DNA of 64,000 nucleotides from CAWACP01 sp963780655 (GCA_963780655.1 CAWACP010000007.1:124001-188000); one strand, 5' to 3'; positions 1 through 9,112 are shown, counted from the first letter of the stretch. Notes: generated from the letters alone by a model not told the origin. Translations and numbers: made by a program.

Positions 1-75
1 GGCGGGGACTGCGCGTGTAAGTGACGGCAAGCGAATCCCATCCACATTGGACGCGGTCGTGCCTTTTCGTTTGGC

Positions 76-558
76 ATGAGCCGCCAATTTCCGATCCTGC
101 TCCTGCTCGCGGGCCTGCGCGCTTTCGCCGAAGAGAACGCTGCAGCGCCGCGCATCGTCGTCAGCATTCCCGATCACAAGCTCGCACTGATGGAAGGCGA
201 TAAAGTGATCCGCGTGTACGAAGTGGCAACGGGAAAGCTCTCCACGCCAAGCCCGCAGGGCGCGTGTCAGGTGGTGAGCCGGGTCGCGCATCCAACCTGG
301 TTCGGTCCGCATAAGGTGGTGCAACCCGGACCGGCGAATCCGCTCGGCACGCGCTGGCTCGGATTGAGCATCCGCGGTTACGGCATCCACGGCACCAATG
401 TTCCGAGCTCCATCGGCAAGTACGCTTCGCACGGCTGCATCCGGATGCGCAACAAAGACGTGGAGGACCTGTTCGAGCATGTACAGGTGGGGACGCCGGT
501 GGAACTGCTGAGCAATCCGGATGAGCAGGTGGCAAAGGTGTTCGCATCGGCGGATTGA
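76..558 (+). CDS. L,D-transpeptidase (YkuD fold), secreted
   Basis: This 160-residue protein has a hydrophobic signal peptide (about residues 1-18, ending Ala-Phe-Ala) and then one YkuD domain. The catalytic signature is clear: HGTN at 105-108, then SHGCIRM at 118-124, with Cys121 as the expected nucleophile. Enzymes of this family cross-link peptidoglycan stems or attach proteins to them in the periplasm, using a cysteine acyl intermediate. The protein is short for the family and has no LysM or peptidoglycan-binding domain. The ATG at 76 puts the signal peptide at the N-terminus. It stands alone, with a repeat and a group II intron directly downstream. The family call is firm; the substrate is not known. 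Confidence 0.9.
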   Translation: MSRQFPILLLLAGLRAFAEENAAAPRIVVSIPDHKLALMEGDKVIRVYEVATGKLSTPSPQGACQVVSRVAHPTWFGPHKVVQPGPANPLGTRWLGLSIRGYGIHGTNVPSSIGKYASHGCIRMRNKDVEDLFEHVQVGTPVELLSNPDEQVAKVFASAD

Positions 559-631
559 TACCGTGCTGAAAATGTAAGTCAACGTCTGGGCATGATCGGG
601 TAGGAGGAGCCTCACGGCCCCGTCCTCCCAC

Positions 632-663
632 ACCACCGTACGTACTTGGCGTATACGGCGGTT
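632..663 (-). ncRNA. Group II intron domain V hairpin
   Basis: Directly downstream of the maturase stop codon on the minus strand is a hairpin with CCGCCGTATACG on the 5' side and CGTACGGTGG on the 3' side. This is close to the conserved bacterial domain V pattern (GAGCCGUAU...CGUACGGUUC). A GGAGG-type stem that would be domain VI follows, before the intron end at 595. Domain V is the catalytic core of the ribozyme. The assignment was made by eye, without a covariance model. Confidence 0.65.
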
Positions 664-667
664 TCGT

Positions 668-2047
668 TTAATGTTGTAACGACGCATATCGCGAGAGCAG
701 GGAGACGAGTCCCTGAGATGAGAACCAGTCCGTCGACATGGCCCGATGAACCGGCGGGGAGCAGGCCAAACGCCACGGCCCTTTCCCTGAACCGGCGATA
801 CGAGCGGCCGAGGACGCGGACAGCCCCAGTTTACGGAGGAAAGCTCCGATGGACCGGCCGCGTTTGCGTTGTTTGAGGCGATAGCAGCGCAGCTTGCGCC
901 GAATCCACTCGTCCATGCACTGAAGTTCGAACCGACAAGCCGCGTAGCGGTAGTAGTTGATCCAGCCAGTGGTGAAGCGGTTGAGTTCGACGATCACTTG
1001 CGCAAAACTGACGCCCCGATTGCGACGGGTGATCTGCCGGATTCTCTCCTTCGCGCGTTTCACGCTCTTGGGAGAGATGCCGAGTTTTCCGTTCAACAGC
1101 AGCCGATGGCCAAGGAACTTGCGTTCCCCGACCGGAGCGACGGCGCTCTTGTCACGGTTCACCCGGAGTTTGAGTTTCCCTTCCAGAAACCCGACGACCG
1201 ATTCCATCACCCGCTGCCCCGCGGCCAGCGATCGCACGTAGATATTGCAGTCGTCGGCGTAGCGGCAGAAGCGATGTCCCCGGCTGTCCAGTAACTGGTC
1301 GAGATCATCCAGCAGGATGTTGGCCAATAGTGGGGAGAGCGGTCCCCCTTGTGGCGTTCCCTCCTCGCGGGCTACGCACACCCCATCCTGCATCAGACCG
1401 GCCTGTAGGAAGCGCCGGAGGATGAGGAGCAGGTGTTTGTCGCCGATCCTGCGCGCGATTCGGGACATGAGAATATCGTGATTGACCCGGTCGAAGAACT
1501 TCTCCAGATCAAGATCGACGACAAACTCGCGCCCCTCCTGCGCTACGTATTTCCGCGCCTGTTCCAGAGCCATATGCGGGCTCCGGTGCGGACGGAATCC
1601 GTAGCTGGAGTTGGAAAAGGTGGGATCGAAAATCGGATTCAGCACCTGCAGGATCATCTGTTGTACCAGACGATCCACAGCGGCTGGGATTCCTAACTGG
1701 CGCTGGCCTCCGTCCGGCTTCGGTATCTGCACTCCCCGTACTGGTTGCGGCCGGTAGGTCCCGTCCAGCAGGGAAGCCGTCAGCGCCCTTTGATTGTTCC
1801 GAAGCCAGTCGGCCAGTTCGTGAACGGTCATACCGTCCACGCCCGGCTTACCCTTATTGGAACGAACCCGCCGATACGCACGAACCACGTTCTTCGGGTC
1901 GCAAATCTGCTCCATCAAACTGCTCGTCAAGGCTCGTTGTTGGTCGAATGCCGTGAACGTTTGCTGCTGCCCCGGCGTGGCAGGGTCGGTTCCGCCGACC
2001 CCGCCTGCGCCCTGGCGCTCCTTGTCTTTCTGCTGCCCTGCGTCCAT
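668..2047 (-). CDS. ltrA: Group II intron reverse transcriptase/maturase
   Basis: This is a reverse transcriptase of the group II intron type. With the chosen start it has 459 residues. The YADD active site lies at about 263-266, preceded by TPQGGPLSPLLANI (RT motif 4) and LDLEKFFDRVNHD. A maturase (X/GIIM) region follows (GWINYYRY). No C-terminal HNH endonuclease zinc cluster is visible, as in group IIC-type proteins. It would help the intron RNA splice and copy itself into new sites. An in-frame ATG at 2092 would add 15 residues; 2047 was preferred because purine-rich GGAAG lies just upstream. The ORF is uninterrupted, so the intron may still be active. Confidence 0.93.
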   Translation of the reverse strand: MDAGQQKDKERQGAGGVGGTDPATPGQQQTFTAFDQQRALTSSLMEQICDPKNVVRAYRRVRSNKGKPGVDGMTVHELADWLRNNQRALTASLLDGTYRPQPVRGVQIPKPDGGQRQLGIPAAVDRLVQQMILQVLNPIFDPTFSNSSYGFRPHRSPHMALEQARKYVAQEGREFVVDLDLEKFFDRVNHDILMSRIARRIGDKHLLLILRRFLQAGLMQDGVCVAREEGTPQGGPLSPLLANILLDDLDQLLDSRGHRFCRYADDCNIYVRSLAAGQRVMESVVGFLEGKLKLRVNRDKSAVAPVGERKFLGHRLLLNGKLGISPKSVKRAKERIRQITRRNRGVSFAQVIVELNRFTTGWINYYRYAACRFELQCMDEWIRRKLRCYRLKQRKRGRSIGAFLRKLGLSASSAARIAGSGKGPWRLACSPPVHRAMSTDWFSSQGLVSLLSRYASLQH

Positions 2048-2457
2048 CGAAGTCTTCCATCTGCTCCTTGCATTAAAGATTCGGCCCTTCATCCGGTTGG
2101 ATTACTATGGCTTCTGCTGACTTCTCCGCTCCTGTCCCGTCCGGTTGCCCGTGCGGTAGTCCGTGTGTGCGGACCAGAACGGAGATCTCTCGAGGTAAGA
2201 CATGCCTTCTTCTCCCGGAGGCGTCGGATCTACCCCACAGCGTTCCGAATGACATTCGGGCATCCCCATCCCTGGCTGGGTTACCCACGCTGCGATGGCC
2301 TCACATCCGCTTCCTGTACGTCGCCTCCGGGATTTCGTCATCGGCTTTCTTCAGATCCCGCCTCGCGGCGAGCACCCTTGCTTAGACGGATGGTTCCGGT
2401 CAATCACGGTCCATAGGGGACTTGCACCCCCTGAATGCACATCACTACTCGACACAC

Positions 2458-2600
2458 CAGGCGAAAATGCCTGCTCCACAACTCAGCATCGGCTGCTTGC
2501 AGCCTTTGTGGAGCAGGCCTTCGGCCTGCACTAAGGCGGCTTGAAAAGCCGCCGCAGGCTGAAAGCACTGAAAGCCTGCCCCACCCGGAGAATACATCTG
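2458..2600. repeat. Palindromic intergenic repeat, right part of the copy split by the intron
   Basis: Inverted units of the form CAGGC...GCCTGCTCCACAA and TTGTGGAGCAGGCC...GGCCTGC are followed by GGCGGCTTGAAAAGCCGCC and a second half-unit ending GCCTGCCCCACC. The left end of the same element lies at about 560-594, on the other side of the intron. Related units occur elsewhere in the window, nearly always between genes. They could fold as hairpins or act as terminators for genes on both sides; that role is inferred. Confidence 0.75.
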
Positions 2601-2623
2601 CCTCGAACCTGAGGAGCCGCCGT

Positions 2624-3343
2624 CTACTTCTTCACCGGCGCGTCAACTTTCTTAACGAGCTTCAGCGGAAGATCGTTTCCGGCCTGCGTCCACGTGCCGT
2701 TCAGCTCCGAGCCGTCCTTATTGAGTTCACCCTCATATCCGCCCCCGACCGCATTCACCTTGAGCGTCAGTTTCGCGTCTTTTTGTTCGATGGCGGCAAC
2801 GGGGATCTCGGCGCCGCCCTGATCCACACTCACCAGCACCGCGCTCGCGCCGCTTTCATTGTTCGCCATCTTCAGGACCAGCCTGAGCGGCTGCCCCGCT
2901 TCGAGCGTCCCCTCCCACGTGCCGACGAATTCCTTTGCTACCGCCGGACTGCTCCTGATCTCTTCCACCTTTGCATCGCCGGAGCGGGTGAGCTTGAACG
3001 GGAACGATCCGCCACCCTGCGTGAAGTCGCCTGAGAGCGTCTTGCCCTCCGCGGAAAGAGTGCCGGTGAACGTGGGATCTCCCGGCGCTCCTTTGATCCG
3101 GAATATACATTTGTCGTTTGTGACGCTGATGGCCTCCAGCGGCAGACCGGATGCGTTCTGGGCAGGGATGGCAATCGAGCCGATCCAACCCTTTGCGGTT
3201 TTATCGAGATCCACCTGCACGCCCAGGCTGTGGTCGGGGATGTCGATATTTCCGGTCCAATGGCCGCGCGCGGCGTCCTGTGCGAACAACGTGCTCGCAA
3301 TCACCAGCGCCCCAAACAAGGGGCGACTTACCGTCAATCTCAT
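2624..3343 (-). CDS. Secreted protein of unknown function, beta-rich
   Basis: This 239-residue protein has a signal peptide (MRLTVSRPLFGALVIASTLFA). Two similar halves follow, each with short beta strands and Gly/Thr-rich turns: GHWTGNIDIP with LSGDFTQGG, and VGTWEGTLEAG with LNGTWTQAGN. This pattern recalls the small beta-barrel domains found upstream of hydrolase domains in some acidobacterial secreted peptidases, but no catalytic domain is present. The ATG at 3343 has AAGGAG six bases upstream, which decides the start over an ATG 12 codons earlier. It ends the minus-strand cluster that begins at 9112. Function is unknown. Confidence 0.8.
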   Translation of the reverse strand: MRLTVSRPLFGALVIASTLFAQDAARGHWTGNIDIPDHSLGVQVDLDKTAKGWIGSIAIPAQNASGLPLEAISVTNDKCIFRIKGAPGDPTFTGTLSAEGKTLSGDFTQGGGSFPFKLTRSGDAKVEEIRSSPAVAKEFVGTWEGTLEAGQPLRLVLKMANNESGASAVLVSVDQGGAEIPVAAIEQKDAKLTLKVNAVGGGYEGELNKDGSELNGTWTQAGNDLPLKLVKKVDAPVKK

Positions 3344-3416
3344 GCTGAACTCCTTACCTGCGGATGATGAAGTACGCACGCAGTATGGCAGATCGATTTA
3401 TTGCCGGCATGCAATT

Positions 3417-4313
3417 CTAATTCACCGGAATCCGCATTTTGTCAGTGGCGAAAGAGACGGGTCCCTTAAAGGAGGCGTGAATCGATCGCAGCACGGTTCG
3501 ACTCGCATCCTCTACATCGGGCGCCGTATGGCTGAGGAGAAGGCGCTTCGCTCCGGCATCTCGCGCGGCCTCACCGATCTTTCGCGGCGGAGTGTGAAGC
3601 GCATAGAGTCGCTGCGGCGAACCAGGCGGGTCGAGTACGGCGCAATGGAACACCAGCAAGCTGCATCCTTTGGCCAGCCGGACAATATTGGGCAGCGCTG
3701 AAGCGTCCATGTCTCCCGAGAACGCGATGCTCTCGCCGCCGTAGTCCACGCGATAGCCGACGGAAGGACAATCGCCGTGGTGGGTGGCGATAGCCGTTAT
3801 CCGCACGCCGTTGGTGTCGACAATCTGCCTCTCCGGCGACTTCAGATCAATCGGAAGGTCCACGCCGCTGATGTCTTCGTCTGCTCCGAACGTCTTCTCG
3901 TATTCCCAGGCGCCACCTTTCGCGAAGAGGAGGTTCAGGAATCGGGTGGTGCTCGGGAATAAGCCGGCGCCCGCGGGCCCGAACACCCTGAAATGGATTG
4001 CCGGTGCGCTCGCCGTGAGCGTCCTTGCGTTGAAGAATCCCGGCAGGCCCCCGGTGTGATCGATGTGCAGGTGGGTGAGCAGCACGGTATCCACCCGATC
4101 GAGATCCAGCTTCATCTCGCCGATGCGCAGGAACGTTCCCGGCCCGGCGTCAACCAGTATTCGCGGACGGCCGTCGATTTCGACAATGTAAGCTGATCCG
4201 GCGCGTCCGAAGGCACGCGGGCCACCGGATCCGAGCACGACCAGGGACAGCGATCCGCCCATGGAGGCGAGCGGAAGGCCGGCGATGAGCGCTGCGAGCG
4301 CAATGATCCTCAT
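3417..4313 (-). CDS. Metallo-beta-lactamase-fold hydrolase, secreted
   Basis: This 298-residue protein has a signal peptide (residues 1 to about 18) and an MBL fold. The metal motif is HLHIDH at 81-86. Further ligand candidates are the Asp in FSGDMDAS and the His in LLLSHTAPD. The pattern (GSGGPRAFGRAGSAYIVEIDGR near the N-terminus) is closest to the RNase Z/arylsulfatase-like branch, but the signal peptide argues for an exported hydrolase rather than tRNA processing. The ATG at 4313 follows AGGTGA by about five bases; a GTG at 4322 is an alternative. It starts ten bases after the GH32 stop, so the two are probably co-transcribed. The substrate is unknown. Confidence 0.82.
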   Translation of the reverse strand: MRIIALAALIAGLPLASMGGSLSLVVLGSGGPRAFGRAGSAYIVEIDGRPRILVDAGPGTFLRIGEMKLDLDRVDTVLLTHLHIDHTGGLPGFFNARTLTASAPAIHFRVFGPAGAGLFPSTTRFLNLLFAKGGAWEYEKTFGADEDISGVDLPIDLKSPERQIVDTNGVRITAIATHHGDCPSVGYRVDYGGESIAFSGDMDASALPNIVRLAKGCSLLVFHCAVLDPPGSPQRLYALHTPPRKIGEAARDAGAKRLLLSHTAPDVEDASRTVLRSIHASFKGPVSFATDKMRIPVN

Positions 4314-4322
4314 AAAGGTCAC

Positions 4323-5897
4323 CTACTTTGCGGAATGCCAGACGGAGGCCAGGTCCCAGAGGTCCACGCGAATATCCTCTGGCGTCCCGCCCCGGGCGAC
4401 AAACTCGATGCCGTGCGCGCCGGCGGGCGGATACACCAGGTTGGTGATGGCCACCAGGCCGCCCTGCGCGAAGAGCTCCACGCTCGATCGGTCGATCAGG
4501 ATGGTGAAATCGAGCGGGGCGCGGCCGGCCGGCCATTTCGCCGCGGTGCGCGCCGGGAAGTCGCGTTGAAAATCCGTGTTGCCGGAGGACCGTCGATCGA
4601 TGAAAAATTCGCCGCGTTCGGCGTCGTATCCGGCGAGGGTGTATTTGCCGTCGCCGGCCAGCACCTTCCAGCCAATCTCTTTCGCGCTGCCGGGCAGCAC
4701 CGTGGCATGTAGTTCCAGACTTGCTTCGTGCGACGCGGCGAGTGCACGATTGAGCGAGGCGATGTCCGAGCCGCGCCATGCGATGTGCCCTGTGCGCAGC
4801 GGTTGCAGATCCACCGGCTCCTGCGCCAGGCGCAAGCCTTCGGCCACCTTCTTCAGTTGCAGCCGGCGAGGAATGGTCATCTGGCCGCGCCAGGGATGCG
4901 TCGGCGCTTTCGCGGCGTACTGCCAGTTGCTCATCCAGCCGAGCGCCACCGGCCGGTCACCCGGAGCGCCGTTGATCGGCAGGGCGCAATAGCAGTCCTT
5001 GCCGAAGTCCGTCCACAGCGTTGTTGCGGGCGGGTTCTCGTTGGTGAACTTCGTGCCATCGAAGCTGCCGACAAAATATTGCTCGCCTGAACCGCCCTGC
5101 AGACCGCCGGGATTGAGTCCCACCTTCAGGACCCACTTCTTCCCTGCTCCGCCTTCCACAGGCACTTCCGCCAGAGTTGGGCACTCCCATTGGCCGCCCG
5201 TCGCGCCGGCGGGACCGAACTCGCTCACCCGCTGCCATCGCTTCAGGTCGGCCGAATGATAGATCAGCGCCTTGTGATCGTTGGGCAGCGCCACCACCAT
5301 CACCCAACATTTCGCGGCATCCGACCAGAAGGCGTGCGGATCGCGGAAGTCCGTCATGTGCAGGTCGAGAACCGGATTGCCGGAGTATTTCGTCCACGTG
5401 CGGCCGTGATCGTTGCTGTAGGCGATGTTCTGGGTCTGCAGCGCGGGCCGGCCGGAGGAGGGCGGAGTGTAACCGGTGTACACGGCCACCATGCAGGGCG
5501 CGCCGCCGGAACAGAATCCGCTCGTATTGTGCCGGTCCACCACGGTGCTGCCGGTGAAGATCATGATGCCGTTCCCTTCGGGGAGCGCCACCGGCAATTC
5601 CTGCCAGTGCAGCAGGTCGCGGCTGACCGCGTGGCCCCAGCTCATGTGGCCCCACACATCGCCGAACGGATTGTACTGGAAGAAGAGGTGGTATTCGCCG
5701 TCGAACCAGATCAGGCCATTGGGGTCGTTGGTCCAGTGCCGGCGCGGCGAGAAATGATACTGCGGGCGGTAAGGCTGATCGTAGTCCTGAGCGGCGCAGC
5801 AGGACGCCAGCGCGATGGCGATACCGAGGAGGCGCCACGTGACCCGATTCAGGCGCCCGGTTTCCGGCGCTTCGCCTCGTCCATCGCCTTCTGCCAT
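4323..5897 (-). CDS. Glycoside hydrolase family 32 (levanase/fructosidase type)
   Basis: This is a five-bladed propeller GH32 enzyme of 524 residues that hydrolyses beta-fructofuranosyl links in sucrose, levan or inulin. All three catalytic signatures are visible: WTNDPNG at 55-61 with nucleophile Asp58, FRDP at 184-187, and WECP at 237-240 with the Glu as acid/base. A C-terminal beta-sandwich follows. A hydrophobic segment at about 21-36 ending in Cys-Cys-Ala-Ala suggests export, possibly as a lipoprotein. The ATG at 5897 overlaps the end of the upstream glycosyltransferase gene by 49 bases; there is no good start downstream before the domain. Whether it acts inside the fructan chain or at its end cannot be told. 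Confidence 0.9.
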   Translation of the reverse strand: MAEGDGRGEAPETGRLNRVTWRLLGIAIALASCCAAQDYDQPYRPQYHFSPRRHWTNDPNGLIWFDGEYHLFFQYNPFGDVWGHMSWGHAVSRDLLHWQELPVALPEGNGIMIFTGSTVVDRHNTSGFCSGGAPCMVAVYTGYTPPSSGRPALQTQNIAYSNDHGRTWTKYSGNPVLDLHMTDFRDPHAFWSDAAKCWVMVVALPNDHKALIYHSADLKRWQRVSEFGPAGATGGQWECPTLAEVPVEGGAGKKWVLKVGLNPGGLQGGSGEQYFVGSFDGTKFTNENPPATTLWTDFGKDCYCALPINGAPGDRPVALGWMSNWQYAAKAPTHPWRGQMTIPRRLQLKKVAEGLRLAQEPVDLQPLRTGHIAWRGSDIASLNRALAASHEASLELHATVLPGSAKEIGWKVLAGDGKYTLAGYDAERGEFFIDRRSSGNTDFQRDFPARTAAKWPAGRAPLDFTILIDRSSVELFAQGGLVAITNLVYPPAGAHGIEFVARGGTPEDIRVDLWDLASVWHSAK

Positions 5898-7732
5898 TGA
5901 GCCATCATATCGTCCAGCGTCTTCTGAATCCGGTCCGGATGCGTTGTTATGTCGAGGAACATCACGCGCATCTCCATGGGAGCGTTCAGCCACAGGCGGC
6001 GCGCAGAGGCGACGGGAGGGCCTCCCGGAGTACCGGCCGGCGGGATGGGCGACGGAAGCCGGATGGCATACATGCCACCCTGCGCCACCGATTCGTGCGG
6101 ATACTGCATAATCCACCCGCAGTTGTGGCCGTCCAGAATCATGTTCGCGGAAAGGAACACCCAGTGGCCCGCGTCGGAATCGGCCGGGGCCTGGCAGTCC
6201 CACACTCGCGATCGCGGCACGAAGACGGTGGACTCAGCCATCCCGTAGTAATCCACTGGCACGTCGGTGAGCCCGCGCTGCCGCGCGAACTGCTGCACTT
6301 CGGGGAGCGCCTGATTCCAGTCGACATTGGAATCGCTCATCAGCCAGTAGGCCGGGCGTCCCATGCCGAACGGGCTGGCATAGGGGAAATAGTAAGGATA
6401 GATCCGCACCGCGGTAATCAGACAACTGGCGGCCATCACGACGGCAGCCGCGGCCCAGACCATCCGCCCAGCGGACCGTTCGATCAGACGCGGCAGAGGG
6501 GCCATCAGCAGGATCAGCAGCACAAGCGGAACGCTGAAATGCCGGATGCTGATGTCCATGGGACTCACCAGGCAGATACCGGTGAATACCAGCAGCGATA
6601 CCCATATCGCGCGCCAGTGCGGGGCCAGCTCAGCCGGAATCACCGATACGCCGCGCGATTTCCGCCTATGCCACAGCGCAAGAACGAGCGTCATAACCAG
6701 CAGGACGATAAAACCGGGCAGCGATTTCAGTATCAGCAGCACCGGGAAGTAGAACCAGATCCCGTGCGGATACTGACGGCCCAGCAGGAACGACGGCCGG
6801 ACGGCGGTGAGCACAACCCAGAAGAAGCCCCGGAGAAAGAGCCAGAGCGGCATCAGCAGCCGGCCGGCAAGCGAAATCGGGAACCCGCGGCCGGCAAGTC
6901 CCGGAATGTCCACCGGCTGGTTCCACGAAAGTACGAAATAAACCACGTAGACGACTCCCGCCGCGAGCAGCGTTCCTTTGCGCAGCGCGCGCCAGCGGAG
7001 CTTCCGCCACCCACGGGCCGCGGCCTTTTCGGCAGGCTGGTCTGCGATCGGCCACCAGCGCGTGGTCAGGACGAACGTGATCAGGGCGATCACCAGAATG
7101 CTGGAGGAGAACTTCGAGAGCAGCGCGCCGGCCAGAGCCAGACCGAACCAGCGCGTGTTGCGGCGGTCCGGATTGCGCCATAATTCGCCGGCGGTCCATA
7201 ACGTCAGCGCGGCGAACAGGGCAATGGCGACGTCGGTGAGAACCAGCGGACCGAATGCCAGGAACGCCGGCATGGTCGTGTAGGCGGTCACGCACAGCAG
7301 CCCTCCCCAGTCGCCGCCCAGACGGCGGCCCAGGACGAACAGCACCCAACCAAGCAGCACGGTAAGCAGCAGCATGGGGAGGCGGGCCCACATCAGCGTG
7401 CTTTGCGGATCGTTCCAGCGCCCGATCACCCAGTCGCCGAACACCCATTCGCCCAGGTAAGCCGGGAAGAAGCTCTTGCCTATGGTCCACTGCTGGCTGG
7501 AGTAATCGGCGCGCGTACCGCGTATCGCCAGCGGCAGGCCCGCCAACACCTTGGCCAGCGGCGGATGCTCGTCATTGAAACGCAGATCCAGTTTCTGGAC
7601 GTAGCTCAGGCCCGCGCCAATGTGCGCTACCTCGTCAATGGTGACCGACTCGCGCAGCGCGGCCCCGCCGGCGAGCACGAACATCAGCAGCAACAAACCC
7701 GCGGCGGCCACCGCGGGAAAACGGATGCGCAT
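5849..7732 (-). CDS. GT39-like membrane glycosyltransferase (PMT/ArnT superfamily)
   Basis: This 627-residue polytopic membrane protein is of the dolichyl-phosphate-mannose mannosyltransferase type. The first loop carries the acidic motif TIDEVAHIGAG and then FNDEHPPLAK, as in GT39/GT83 enzymes that use a polyprenyl-phosphate sugar donor. About ten hydrophobic segments follow. The C-terminal soluble part contains DSNVDWNQALP, common in bacterial relatives. The ATG at 7732 is used because reading further upstream enters the repeat at 7783-7887. The gene lies between an acyltransferase-like gene and GH32, which suggests surface glycan or glycoprotein work, but the acceptor is unknown. Confidence 0.85.
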   Translation of the reverse strand: MRIRFPAVAAAGLLLLMFVLAGGAALRESVTIDEVAHIGAGLSYVQKLDLRFNDEHPPLAKVLAGLPLAIRGTRADYSSQQWTIGKSFFPAYLGEWVFGDWVIGRWNDPQSTLMWARLPMLLLTVLLGWVLFVLGRRLGGDWGGLLCVTAYTTMPAFLAFGPLVLTDVAIALFAALTLWTAGELWRNPDRRNTRWFGLALAGALLSKFSSSILVIALITFVLTTRWWPIADQPAEKAAARGWRKLRWRALRKGTLLAAGVVYVVYFVLSWNQPVDIPGLAGRGFPISLAGRLLMPLWLFLRGFFWVVLTAVRPSFLLGRQYPHGIWFYFPVLLILKSLPGFIVLLVMTLVLALWHRRKSRGVSVIPAELAPHWRAIWVSLLVFTGICLVSPMDISIRHFSVPLVLLILLMAPLPRLIERSAGRMVWAAAAVVMAASCLITAVRIYPYYFPYASPFGMGRPAYWLMSDSNVDWNQALPEVQQFARQRGLTDVPVDYYGMAESTVFVPRSRVWDCQAPADSDAGHWVFLSANMILDGHNCGWIMQYPHESVAQGGMYAIRLPSPIPPAGTPGGPPVASARRLWLNAPMEMRVMFLDITTHPDRIQKTLDDMMAQWQKAMDEAKRRKPGA

Positions 7733-7782
7733 GGGTATCGTCAGGAATCTATACGCGCACTCACAGGCGCCTTGTTCCAGGT

Positions 7783-7887
7783 TTGTGGGGCGGGCGCCTC
7801 GCCTGCGGCCGACGCCTCGTCGGCCTCCTCGGATGGCTTCAGCAGGCGGGCGGTGCACCCGCCGCAGGCGAGGTGCCTGCCCCACAA
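7783..7887. repeat. Palindromic intergenic repeat (TGTGGGGCGGGC family)
   Basis: The ends are inverted copies of TTGTGGGGCGGGCGCCTCGC / GCGAGGTGCCTGCCCCACAA, with smaller nested palindromes between. It is closely similar in layout to the copy at 24373-24477, including an AGCAGGCGG unit near the middle. It lies between two genes of the same strand and could form a large cruciform or a transcript hairpin. Confidence 0.75.
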
Positions 7888-7894
7888 CTCCGGT

Positions 7895-9112
7895 TCACAC
7901 CCGCAGGAAGACCTTCCGCCGGTACATCCAGAAGAGCAGCAGCCAGTACATCAGCAGCACTGCCGCGCCCTCGAGCAACGGCTGCAGCGCCGAACCGAAG
8001 ATCGCGAACGCGCCGGGGCCGAGATTTGTTCGGAAGGCATTCACGAAAAACTCTTCAAACAGGTGCGCCATCAGGTAAGCGGCGATGGAGTTCATGCCGA
8101 TCACCGCCAGCGGGAAAGCCCACTTCCGCCAGTGCTTCACCTCGATCAGCCACGCGAACCCCGCCAGCAACAGGAAGCACGCTCCACCGGAGAACAGGGT
8201 CCAGCTCGGGGTCCAGATTCTCTTCACCACCGGGCAGATTCCTGTGTAGTGCAGAACCGCCCCGGAGGCGAGACCAATGGCGCCGGCGACGAGAAAACGC
8301 TTCATGGGAATGCGCGGCCCCGAGTCGCGCATCCATCTTCCGGCCACGAGACCCAGGATCATGGTGCCGAGCGTGGGGATAAAGCTCAGCGTCAGGTAGC
8401 CGCCGTCATTTGCGACAAATGGCCGTGGCCGCGGAAACAGGTTCAGGAACCAGCGGTCGAATGCCCATCCGAGATTACTGTTTTTATTCCAGTGCGCGGC
8501 GAAGCCGGTGAACAGATGCGGCCAGTCAGGCGGCACGCCGACAGCGCGGTAGTCGAATGCCGATCCGGGCAATGGCCACAGCGCCCACGCCAGCCAGTAC
8601 CCCCCGAGGATGACCGCCAGCGCGCTCCATTGCCACTTTGGCGAGCGGAAGCCGAGCAGAAACAGGAACGGATAGCCGAGGCCGATCTGGGTCAAGGTGT
8701 CCTCAAACGTGAAGTTCGTCTGCAGGCTGTGGAGAGAACGAAGAAAGATGCCCAGCGCCACCAGGATCAATGCGCGCCAAAGCGCGTGTCCGAACATCTT
8801 CCCGAATGTTCCGCCTTTGGCCACTCGGCTGGCGATGGAATACGGCAGCGCGACGCCAACCAGGAAAGAGAATGACGGCTGAATCAGGTCGTGCAACGAG
8901 CAACCGGACCACTCAACGTGCGTCTGGTTGAAAGCGACAAAGCTCCACACCGGATTGCCGGGAAACGATTCCGCCACGCGGCTCAGCCGCAGAACCTCCG
9001 CCATCATCAGGAACATGACGAACCCGCGATAGGCGTCCACGGCGACATTGCGCGCCGCGGGGGTGGGCCGGATCTTTTCAGCGTGCGACGCTGCGGAAAC
9101 TGCAGCCTGCAT
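7895..9112 (-). CDS. DUF5009/HGSNAT-like integral membrane acyltransferase
   Basis: This membrane protein of about 405 residues has roughly ten hydrophobic helices. The N-terminal RNVAVDAYRGFVMFLMM and the later SLHDLIQPSFSFLVGVALP match the family related to heparan-alpha-glucosaminide N-acetyltransferase (DUF5009/YeiB-like). Such proteins pass acyl groups across the membrane to sugars. Its place directly upstream of a GT39-like enzyme fits modification of an envelope glycan. The start is uncertain: the ATG at 9112 is chosen, while a GTG at 9166 would add 18 residues and has no clear ribosome-binding site. It is divergent from the cyclic-nucleotide-binding gene that follows. Confidence 0.8.
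   Translation of the reverse strand: MQAAVSAASHAEKIRPTPAARNVAVDAYRGFVMFLMMAEVLRLSRVAESFPGNPVWSFVAFNQTHVEWSGCSLHDLIQPSFSFLVGVALPYSIASRVAKGGTFGKMFGHALWRALILVALGIFLRSLHSLQTNFTFEDTLTQIGLGYPFLFLLGFRSPKWQWSALAVILGGYWLAWALWPLPGSAFDYRAVGVPPDWPHLFTGFAAHWNKNSNLGWAFDRWFLNLFPRPRPFVANDGGYLTLSFIPTLGTMILGLVAGRWMRDSGPRIPMKRFLVAGAIGLASGAVLHYTGICPVVKRIWTPSWTLFSGGACFLLLAGFAWLIEVKHWRKWAFPLAVIGMNSIAAYLMAHLFEEFFVNAFRTNLGPGAFAIFGSALQPLLEGAAVLLMYWLLLFWMYRRKVFLRV

Larger units (their letters stand above)
595..2457 (-). mobile_element. Group II intron with encoded reverse transcriptase, inserted in a palindromic repeat
   Basis: The element runs on the minus strand. Its 5' end reads GTGTG (complement of 2453-2457), matching the group II GUGYG start. 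A domain V-like hairpin and a domain VI-like stem follow the ORF, and the 3' end reads CCCGAT. The limits are set by comparison: bases up to 594 and from 2458 are continuous with the uninterrupted repeat copy at 51718-51814, which reads through this point. The 1863-bp element has a leader of about 0.4 kb for the early ribozyme domains, the maturase ORF, then domains V and VI. On the minus strand the 5' exon ends in a small hairpin (CAGGC, loop, GCCTG), resembling the terminator-hairpin targets of group IIC introns. Confidence 0.9.

Noticed and set aside
1..24. End of an upstream gene at the window edge
   Set aside because: Two frames end in stop codons here (TAA at 18-20, TGA at 22-24). Too little sequence is present to say which, if either, is coding.
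646..1696. Small plus-strand frames opposite the intron maturase
   Set aside because: They are mirrors of the reverse transcriptase gene and show no motif.
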